DNA of 64,000 bases from assembly GCF_032854445.1 (NCBI RefSeq), contig NC_088302.1, positions 16,983,338-17,047,337 of the forward strand. Reading direction: 5' to 3'. The notes under the pieces were generated by a model. It saw only the letters and a list, made by a program, of their open reading frames with translations, had not been told where the DNA came from and did not search any database. Below are positions 10,401-22,200 of the stretch, piece after piece. The stretch's first letter is position 1. Every line of letters starts with the position of its first letter. A program made the translations under genes and the position numbers. Origin of the DNA: Liolophura sinensis. Taxonomy: Eukaryota > Mollusca > Polyplacophora > Chitonida > Chitonidae.

Positions 10401-13400
10401 CAAAAAAAAAAAGAGTACCATCTCCAAACCAGTTGAGAAGAGATTTATTTAGTACAGTAGCTAACCTTTATCTCCAGTTTGTGATTTATCTTGAGTCTGG
10501 TGATTTCCTGCTCTAGCTTCTCCGCTTCTCTCTGAGCACAGGAATTTTTCACAGCTGCCTGTTGACACAAAATCAGTTCAGTTATTTTATTTACATGTTG
10601 TAATTTCACTTCCAAGACGACAATCAAATTTGTCATTCTAGGGTGCAACTGAGTACCTCTCTTTGTTCGTTATCTGACAAACCTCCTGACCTAAAGCTAC
10701 ACTTAAACTGGCTAGATTCAGGCCTGCAATCTCAGTGGTCAGAACAAAAACAATATTTTAGCCAAAAGGCTATAAGTCTTACATTCTATAAAAAAAAAAG
10801 ATGAACAAATATCCTTTCTTCATATTTTATGCAGACCCAACATACACTGTCACTAACCCATGGCAGATGCATGCCTGTTGTCTCAACTCACTGCACTGAC
10901 ATGTAAAATTTGTAAAACAAAATAGGAAATATGAAGGCCTATTGATTTATGTGCGCAAAGCAAGTGAGAGACATTCTTTGATCTTCAAAAGGACGTTTTA
11001 AATTCACTCATTTTTCAGTTTCTTTTATGTGTTCATTTATTTATTTATCTGACTGGTCCTCCACGAACGTTAGACAACGCAAACAGACCTGCGAGTGTTG
11101 TTGACCACTAATTCTCGCCAATATTCTACATACAGTGAACATGAGGGTGTTTTATTTGTGTTATGTGGAATAGTATATGCTTAATTTATTCATATGATCA
11201 TATTTAATACCATACTCAATAATTTTCATTCACAAGACAGCATTTTCTGGGTGGAGGAATCCAAAATTCCTGAAATAAACCACTGACTTTCGCCTGATAC
11301 TTGACAAACTTGCTGACTTAAAATCGTTATGCAAGGGCCTGACAGTCTAGATGTATAATACAAACCAAGTGCTGTTTGCACAAAACGATCGCAGCCTAAA
11401 TTCACAGTAACTAATGTTGGCGACATATGTTTTTAATTTGTGTTGCTATGTGTAGCTACAATCAACTTATCCTGTGATCACTTTGTGTTAGCGAAAAAGT
11501 TTGAAAGTATAAGGTAGTTTCACTGTAACCTGCCTCAAGGTCAAACATGCAACGAGTGGAGTTAATATTATGACCCTTGGCAGACTTTGAGATAAGACAT
11601 TCAATTTCAGGCAACAGATTCACCCCACAGGTCCTTCGCTGATCAGCTTACCTTCTCCAGACCGGATTGAAGCTTACTCGCACGAACTTTAAGGTCCTGA
11701 TGCTTTCTCTTATGGCTGAATATCTCTTCACACAGGCCTTTGTTTTCATTGGTCAACTTCTTCACATTCTCCTGAAGGTTGACACACTTCGCTTCCATTT
11801 CCTTTTTGACCTATTAAAAATATCAAAGCAGTCAGTAACAGTATGTTTCAGAGATTTAGCCCAGTGCGTGTTGCAAAAGTGGATAATTTTCTCTCAAACT
11901 GCAATATCAATTCATTCAACATACACAAACTTTATGTACTTGCACTGGAATACTTTAACACTTCAAGAATTCAGAACTTACATAGAGCAACTTTAACCTT
12001 TCATACATGTACATCTACAGTCCTTTTTAAAACCTAGCCTCAGAATTGCTTTACAACAACTACACATTTTGAAGAGAAAAAAAATAACGCTGGCTCCAAC
12101 CTTTTCTAAAACTTCAATTCTCTCTTCCATCCAGCGAACTTGGCTGTTAAGTTTGTCAATCTCTCCCCTTTTAGCTGTCACTTCTGTCTGCATTTTGTCA
12201 GCGAATTTCACAACTATAAACACAATGATAATCATGACCATATAATAATATATTATCATAATATACTGGTACATCTGGTGCCAACTGGTACACAAAAAAA
12301 CACACAAAAAAGCATGAATTGTGATGCCACATCATGGTTTTATTTTCATTGAGATCAGAGGGGGTGGGATTCTTGTCATGTCCTCATAAACCTAAACAAA
12401 AGGAAATCTACATGGTTTCATGTATATAACTCACATTCAAACTCATATTTTCACTACAATAGTATATATACCGTTTCACATCATTTAAGTTATGACCCAC
12501 AATCTGTTCACTTTTATATATAAAATGCATACATGCATTAAGATTTTCACTAGAACAACTACTTAGTGTTACCAGACTTGGACCAGATTCTTATGTATTC
12601 CAGCAATGTGAATCCAACAGGATTCCATATAGATTCCAATACTAAAAACATGATGAAAATAAAGGTGTATACTTGTCAGAAGAGGATCAATGGAGATTTC
12701 GTATGTTCACATGCAGCTTACTTTTCATATCTACTCCTTCTTTGGCCTGTCTATCTTGGAGGGTCTTCTCCCTTCGTTTCAACTCCCCTTCAAATGCTGA
12801 AACAAAAGAACATCCAACTGAATCAATTGTTTACCAACACTGTACAACCTCTCATCTCTGTCACAATCAAAAGAAAGGGCTGTTGTCGTGAGATGAGATG
12901 TCATGTAGGACATTGTAGAGCTTTCAACTTAATATCTTGAGACACCACTGACTGATTTTTCATTAAGAGATGTCAAAGTACAGTATTTCAACAGTAGGGT
13001 TTTTCAAAGGGTTCATAAATTACTGATTTCATTGATTCCTTATTTGTTGACATTAATTTTATATCTGATTGCTGTTTTGCACTGTAATCAAGAATATTTC
13101 ACTTATACAATGTTAGCCAGCATTAGGGCAGAGACTAGTGGAAAGCCACACCCATCCGCAAAGTTGCTGGCCAATCTTTCCACACATATTACAGGAGAGG
13201 AAACAAGCATCAGCTGGACTTGATCTCATGGCATCCCCGTTCGTGAGAGGCTCCTGAGTCACTGTGCTTTATTTTGCCGTATATTAGGGACACAATACAT
13301 GAGCACATGGCCCCTGAATGTGAAATACTGAAAAACCCTATACAAAAACACTCACCATCAAAGTCCAAAATTTCATACACAACAATATCCATGACTACAA

Positions 13401-16248
13401 CTCCAGTCCAAATAAAACTCAGCCTTAATATTACCTTTATACTTTAAACGCATCTTCTTCAATTCATTCTCCACCTTTTTCTTGTCAGCTTGCAGTGTTG
13501 TCAACTGTTTTGCATGCTCTTCCTTCACAGCTGTGGCATGGTACTTGTATTGCTTCAACTCCTCAACAGCTTTGTCCCTCTCCTGGCGAAGCCGTATAAC
13601 ATCATGCTTCATGGCTTCAGAATTCAGCGAATGTCTCTGTTTCTCAGATTCTAGCTCTTTCAGTTTCTTTTCTCTTGACTTAAGTTTCTTGGTTGCGTTT
13701 TCTGAAACAAGTTTCAGCTCCTCCAGCGAAGCTGTCTTTTCAGTAAGTTGCTTTAAAAGGTTCTCTTTTTCTTCACGTACGGTATCACTGGCCTTGCTGT
13801 TAATTTCAACAATCTGTGACAGGTTGGTAGACTGCTGATAAATAGTCTTCAGGTTGCGATCATTTTCCTCCAGCTGGATGACAACTTTGTCTCTCTCAGA
13901 TTTTATCTCCCCTAATTCACTATTCTTTTCGTCCACCAGGTGGCAGTAATAGTCTCTTTCCTCACTGAGACGGTGTATTTCAACTGTTTTATCATCCAAG
14001 CCTTTCTGAAGGTGACCTTTGGACTCTGTTGTGGCCTTCAACTCTGACACTGTCGCTTGTAATTTGTCTGTCAACTCTGTAACTTGTAACTTCAGAGTAT
14101 TCACTTCGGTGCGAGCTACTCCTAAATCCAAAATGGCTGAATCAGCTTTCTGTGACATTGCTGACAGCTGATTGGTCAGAATGTTAACCCGCTCACTTGC
14201 CTTTTCTTTCTCAAACTTCTCAAATGTGGCCGCCTGAAGAAAAATTAGTTAATGTGTAAAAGATAACAATTTAACTTCATTTTCAAAAACTACTGGTACC
14301 AGTACCAAAAGAGCTAATTTTCCATCAGTTAGATTTCCTCTACTTCAATATGCTATTTCATTTTGGTTGAGGTTTAACACTGCAATCAAAAATATGAGGT
14401 CAGAGTTAAGAGTGGAAGAAACCACCCTTGGCCAGGTACTGGTTTTTAACAAACGTCAGCACTTAAAGTGACATACTCTGAGAGCTGGGATCAAACATAA
14501 AGCCTTACTGGTTATGCACTGATCAGCCATGTACCCTGTATCCGAGTCAGTCAGGACCCCTTCAAAATTTGAAAAATACAGCTGTTTTCACAAGCTTTCT
14601 AAAATATGCTGCCCTTCATATCCACTGTGTTCAAGATGAAATTGATTCAACTTTTGTGTGTTTAGTGCCAGTAGATAAACAGTAACATGAAATTTCATCA
14701 GCATGTCACCTTTGTCCAGTAGAAATCCTTCCATACAGAAAACCTTTACACAAGGCCAATTCCACAAAGCCATTTCAAACCTCAATTAAAATTTTAAAAC
14801 CACGACACAATGCTTATTTTTTGTGGTACTCGAAGGTGCATTTGTCTTACGAAAATCATTTACAAGGTGGTGAAACAAACCCAGATTTAAAATTTCGATA
14901 CGAGTATGAATTGTGTGGAATCAGCCTCATGTGTAATGCTTTTATGTTTGGAGAGAATTCTATAGGAATGAGGTGAACTTCAAAAACATATGTGGTACCA
15001 TTGTGATGACCTGTCATGTTACATGTATCTTCACACAGTTTATACTCACTCTGTGTAATCAGTCATTCATCTGAAAAACCAATCACCGTTGGGCTTTCAC
15101 ACTGTTTTCAACATTAGTTTGGCCATAAAGTAACTCTTTGTAGTATCCCAGTCCTAATGTCAATATCTTTAACGTTAAACCCCAAGCACTCACTCACTCC
15201 ATATCTTTATAGTGCTGTCTCACTCAAACGCCATTCAAAAGACACCAGACATGGTGCCCTACTCAGTCAAAAGGTGGTGCACTGACAGCAGAACTCGACA
15301 TATTCACTAATGACATGTAGAAGACACTGCTCAACCACAGGTCGACCTAATACTGAGTGCCAATACACATGAAGTCTTCTGATATTCCAAATTCTAAACC
15401 ATAAAAATTCAGCAGAATCACTCACAGACACTGTCTCAGATACATATTTTGATACCTGGTTTTGAAGCTGTAAGCTTGACTCCTGCTTTGACAATGCCAG
15501 TAGTTTTTCCAGTTGAACTATTTCCTTCTGCTGGTCAGCCACCTGCTTCTCTAATCTTGTCTTACATTGCCCTAAGTCTTCATAGGTCTTCAGCTTGGAG
15601 CTGTTGCCATCTTGTAAAGTTTCCAGCTCGACTTCATATTGGGTAATCTTTGACTGGGATCAAACAAACAATGAAACTGGTTTGAAGAAAATTCATAAGA
15701 CAATTTGTGGCATTTTTGTAATTTTACTAAAACTTTTTTATGAATACATTGATATCTGCTCGTATGGAACATCTCTGGTCATTTAAAAGATTTATACAGT
15801 ATAAGCTCAGATATAAACTCTCTGTGGTCAACTTATAAATATACTGCATTTGCTCCTATTCCAAATGAGCACTAAATGCTCTATCCTCTCTAAGTCCTCT
15901 CATCAAAATCATTTTAAGTCCATTCAGTTTATATTGTAACCCTTCACCAAAAGTTCTCAGTGATAATAAACATAGTAGAAGCATTATGTACCTGCTGATT
16001 ACTAAGCAGACCTTCAAGCTCCACCCTTTCCTGTCTGTTTGAACATAACTGCTCCTCCAGCTCCTGGATCCTCTGCTCTAGCTCCACCCTCTGTTAGCAG
16101 ATCAATCAATCCAAATACACACTTATTTATTTCATTAAAATTGAAAACAACAAGAAGAAAAATGGACCACATGGGAAAGAGAAATTTAGACCCTGTTGTC
16201 AACTGTCTATTAGTGATAATAATGAAGGAAGTTCATGCATGATATGTT

Positions 16249-16286
<38 letters not shown>

Positions 16287-19200
16287 CAATTAGATACACT
16301 ATGGCAGCCAGTATTATGGTGAGAAGAAACCGGGCGGAGCCCAAGGGCAACCCATAGGGCAAGCATAGGGTGGACTTGAACTCACAGCAATTGCACTGGT
16401 GAGTGGCTCATGGGTCATTTTGCTACACTAACACACTGACCACCAGGCCATGGCAGCCCCCATGATACCTTTAAGGGTCAAAACACACTCACTAAGAGCA
16501 TACATATGTCATGATTTAACATTGTTGTACTATTTGGAAGAATTTGCTTCAACACGAACTTTCCTTTTCCGTAATGTCCTTAGCAATCTCAGTAAACTAA
16601 AAGGCAAGACCGAAGGATTTTGGATATGACTAACCTGCTGTGCCCAGTTCTGTCTGTCTGTCTCATGCTTCAATTTGTACTGTTCCAGCTGAGCCTCCTG
16701 GGCACGTATTGTTTCATCTCGTAACCCTACCTGTTGATCGTATTGTTTCCTAGAAAATTAAAACACAGAGGCCTTTTTGATTTCACCCTGGAATATAACA
16801 TTTACAAATAAATAAATTTAAATACAAATAAAAAACAAAGAAGAGATCCCATAAACAGATCAAATTTTAAGGCTGTGATCTTTTCTTTCTGTTATTTGTT
16901 TGTGTTTTTATTTGTGCACGGTTGGGGATGGGTGGGTGGCTGTGGGTTACCAACACCAAAACCTGGTGTGGAAAACCGCCTTGAAGGTCAAGGGAGATAA
17001 CTCTTAAGCTCATGCATATACGTATGCAATCCTCAGTCTCTCTACATGTTCTGCATTCCACAAAAGGCAGATATATATTGAATCGATGTCCATTCAACAG
17101 CAATCAGGAGACAGTTGTTTAAAACTATATTAAAGTTAACCCAGGCTTAAATCTTAATACCAGTCTCATCTCAATGCAAAGTAAATGACAAGTAAGTCTG
17201 GACTAAATTTAATATGGGGCTTAAGTTCTGATACACTTTTGAACAACTGGGCCCCGCAATCATTAATTTAGCCCTGTGACAAAGTTGTTGTTATACCAAA
17301 TAGACTTATTCAGTGGAACCCATCCTTTCCATAACTACTACTAGCAGTGGAAAGCTGGTTTCTTTATGACGAAAGACTGTTCCATACTTGAGAAGATCCA
17401 GTTCTGTCTGTAAACTTGTTGACTGTTCCTTAGCATTGTTTGCTCTCTCCATGGCACCCTCTAACTGTTGGGCATGATCTGTTACCAGCTGACTGATTCT
17501 GTACAATAAGACAATATATGATACAATAATAATGATTTAACACTTTTGTCAAAACATAAGAGTTTGTGATTTATGAAGTACTTATGTGATAAATTAAATT
17601 TATGTCATAAACGTGTAATATGTATTTATTTATTCAGTTCAGGTATAATGCAATATTCAAAAATGTTTATATGACAGTGGTCAGATTTAATATTGGAGCA
17701 AACTTGCGCGCTTCAGCAAGCTCCTGACAATAGTGACTAAGCTTCAAACTTGGAAACAGGAATTGAGCAGGCAACCTTTATGATCAAGGGTCAAACTGCG
17801 GCGCATGAGAACAACGCTGAAGCCGAATTTCAAATATTTAGGAGAAAAAAAAAAATCCTTTTATTTACTTCCTGATCATCAGGTTTCCAGCTGACAACTT
17901 TTAAGGCCTTAGATGATAAATACAATTAATGCATTTTTTGTCAAATAAAACACAAATGAATTTTTTGTCAAAAAAAGCCAGGAATAATGTTCAATCTTGT
18001 GATAAACATTTTACAACTTAGGCCTTTATGCGTACCACCAGGTGACTTACATGTGTAGTGGGAGTACATCAAACTGATGTTACTACAGATCTTCAGGTGA
18101 TGTCTTACTATATAAAATACTAATTACTTCAATTTATATTAATATTTTGTTGTTTTGTTGTTTGTTTGTTTTTTTCTATCATTTTATTTTATCAAAGCTT
18201 AAACTGGTAAGTGCTGCCACAAATCTGTAATACATTAACTTTGTGCAAGGTGTGCTGGTGGTTCTAAAGTGAAAGCAGCTGTACAGATACACACCTGTCC
18301 TGGTAATGCTTGGTTAGCCCTTCAACTTGACGACTGTGCTCAGCTTGAGCCTCTGAGAAATCCCTCTGTAACTGAGAACAAGGCCTTGCAAAATGCAGGA
18401 ATTCATGTACACACAGGGAAAAACAGGCACAGGGCATAAAAATTGGTGTACATAAATCAGAGTCGCTCTTAAGCCATGATCATCTTTGGTAACAAAGGTT
18501 TTGGTAAAATCAAGACCTTGTAAAATGTAGAAATTTATACATTCATTCTAAGCACATGGAAAAAAGATACAATGATTTGTCAACAAAAATCATGTAAAAC
18601 CCTCTCAAGTTTTGATGATAAGGCTTTCAACTTTGTTGTACGTATACATGTAGAGTGTATACTTTACTAGCTCCCTGGAGTTTATCTTTATAAAACTCTG
18701 ATGATGAATACAGCCAATTATATCTGATATATAACAAACTAAGCCAAACCTGACAACAGTCTGTAAATCACGAAGAACGTCATTTCATATAGGGTACGTT
18801 TCTATATACTGCCTTCACAAAGGCCCTACACCACAAACAGCCGATCATCCTTTGCAATGATATCCCGATGTCACTTCATAAAGAAACCAAAGATAGGACT
18901 AATGAGAAATTTCTCTGAAGTACCTTATCAATATTGAACTTCTTCAAGTCTATTTCCTTGTCAAAATCCTGTAGACATTTCTCCAGAGTGTGAACCAAGG
19001 CAGTCGGGTTTTGTCTGGAAATCGGTTCAGGCTCACAATATGGCTTGCCCCGCTTTCTCTCTGCATCAGACAGTAATAGGCGTATCTGACTTAGGGCCGA
19101 GTCCGTCAGGTAACCATGGTGATGAAGCTCAGCCACTTTCTTGTTTCCTTCTTGAATGGTCTGCCAAATTTACAAACATTTTCATTCTATTATTTAAGCA

Positions 19201-22200
19201 TATTTTTACATTCTCCTCTGTCACAGTCCAACAAAGGAGATTACCAGGATATGCATTTTGACCAGATGACACCTGGCAGATGAGCCTCCCCGGCTTGCAA
19301 CAAAACTGTCAGACCTCCAATAACATGAATAATGAACACAACAAATTTCACATGATGACATACTAAAATGAAATCAAGGATCTACAGTGAGCATTTGTAA
19401 AACCATATCTCCCTCCTCGATCCACCTCACAATGAAACAGGTCCGAGAAGTATGGTTTATATGGATGCCTGGTAAACATATTAACATCATCTTGTCACAT
19501 CTTCCTCTCCAGCTGTATGTGGGAAGGTCTGCCAGCAACCTGCGGCACTGCCCGGTTTCCTCACACCATAATGCTGGCCGACGTCATATAAGTTAAATAT
19601 TCTTGAATATGGCGTAAAATACCAATCAAATAAATAAATAAATCTTGCCACATCTTGTCAAATATATTCTAGGTGTCATCATAAAGTAGAACGTCTCCAT
19701 ATCACTCATTCTTAGCACCACCTCGCACCAGACATTGCAAATATCTCACTCCAACTTAACCAGCATCCCAACCCCACCAGGCCCCCAACCCTACAAGCCC
19801 TCCCATCTCACCAGCCCCTCACTTACTAGATCCTGTCGTCTCTTTGCCTCCTGTAGCTCCTGTATATTACTCTCCAGTTTTGCAATCAGGCTCTCTTGAC
19901 AGCTTGCCTCCTTCTGTCTGAAAACAAAAGAAGAAGAATGCATACCACCATTCTTCAACCACATAACCACTACAAGCTTACCATTATAGAATACACAGTA
20001 ATTTCCAACCTTTGCCTAATCTTATATGCTAAAAACTAAATTACAATTTCTTTTCAGAGGGCACTGTCCACAATGATCTCTTTTAGAAGTCTAAAAACTA
20101 GCCAGATGAAAAAATGGAAATGTTAAGTTCCAAAAAAAAAAAGTTATTTATATACAAAAGTTCCACTGATACATTAACTTCTGTTAACAATTTTCTCACC
20201 TCAGCTCCAAGACCCTGTCTCTATTCACCACTGTCTCCTGCAATTTGAATTTAAGGTCTTCGATTGTTGAACGAAACTCTTTAGTCTGTTGTTCTCCACA
20301 CTGATTAGCCTGAAAGTCAGCAGCCATATGTCAGACTAAACAAGACAAATTTACACGTTAGTACCATTTATCATTCAGTAAACTTATTTCATACATCCAA
20401 ATATCAAATTACCAGCATAATATTATTATTAAAAGCATGTGTAAATAATACAATGTCAATGTTAATTCGCTTGCAAAGTGCTTGTTATTTTCAAAACTAT
20501 TTTGGTCATGCAATGAGAGTGTGCTTATAAATACGGTCAAAAAAATACAGTGTTGATCTCAGTGGCCGCATGTTTATAGTGACTGGTTACAAGTCAAAAT
20601 ACCATGCCGTTCATTTCAGATGCAACGGCACACAATGTCACATTTGTCCTGATACAGGTAACAGGCAAAGGGCTAAAAAAAAAAACTTGGTCAATTCCAT
20701 TATGTTGACTGCTAGGAAGACAAGATTGTCAATTTTGAAGTCTTGGACCTGACCTGGCTCAAAACTGATCCTGGGAATCTCACTTACAATGTGAACAATC
20801 TAATGGTTTGACCATGACATTCCTGTTCACAAATTTGTATCAATAAAACAATACTGTGGCATGTACCTCAATTAACCTCCTCCGTAGTGACAACACTTGT
20901 TCCTGTGATTCTTTCAGCGCCTTCTCCAGATGGGACCTAAAAACAAGAGAATCACACTGCAAACAAATATATATGTACAGAAATATACAAAATATAGGCA
21001 GTTTTCAGCAAACACAAGAAAATATAGGCGGAACTGAAAAATATATATCAAAATATAGGAACACTTTAAGGCCTATACTGTGCATAAAATTAATTAATGC
21101 TCCGAAACCTGCAATGTAAAATAATGGAGTATTGAGTTACAGATGAAAGATTAAACTCACGGGGGTTGATTGCCAAATGACCCCCTGAGTGGGGTCTGCC
21201 CTGTCAGAGATGAGGTGGGCACTGATGTGGGCACGGTGGTGAATGCCCTACTAGACCCTGGCAGACCAGCCCGGGCTGGGCTGTGTGAGTGTGAGGTCAG
21301 GGAAAAGGGTAGGTGGGCTGAGGTAACCCGCGATGTCAAGAACCCCTCTGTTAGCTGTCTTTGGAGTCGCTCGGCCTCACTCCGTTGACATTCCAGCTGT
21401 GCCCTGAAACATAATAAAATACAATACAATAAAAAGAGCAGATTGAGTACACATACAACTAAAATGATGTAAAAGTTGATGTGTTTAAATTGGCCAAGAA
21501 TGTAAACAAGCAAAATGTACGGCCACTTTTAGTTCGTTTCCCTTTAATATTTATTAGAGTAACGCCAAACCAATTTTTATTCTTGTTTTACTAGTCAAAA
21601 TGTTTTCAATGACACTGGAGGGTAAAGAAATAAAAAAACAATAGCTTGAAAATTATCTAATTTGTTTAAAATGTGCACTATCCTGACTGTGTTTCCAGTT
21701 GAACACACATTTATGTCATATGAAAGCCTAGAAAAATAAGAAAATCATAAAAGTATGGAGATAAAACAAAATAAAACAGGGAATTTTCAGTTTTATCTTC
21801 ATTACATTTTTGGACCTTAGAGTTGGCCTTCCCATTAAACACAAAATAAAACTGGTGTCAGCTAAGGCAGGTTATGATGACTTATTTACCAAAAAGCGTT
21901 AGCCAAAAATGTTTCACCTACATGAGTATGGTATACAGGTTTATGGGTAGCTACACAATGAGCAGAATCCGGAGAAAACCACTGATACTTCATGACGTTA
22001 AATTACCAACGCTTCAGCAAACAAATTATAAAGCGTATTCAAAAATGACAGCTGAATAAAAAAAAATTATTTAAGTTTGTTTTTGTAACCAAAAAGTATT
22101 AAACATATTTTCGTCATCTCACAATACTCTCATTTCATATCTATAACACAAAGGAGTTACCGTATGCCATATACAGAGAAAACCACACCAAGTCTTTGCC

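Noticed and set aside
13482-13838. 118-residue open frame on the plus strand, Ser/Phe/Cys-rich
   Set aside because: It is the exact antisense of the coiled-coil exon at 13435-14233; the K/E codons of that exon produce S/F/L in reverse.
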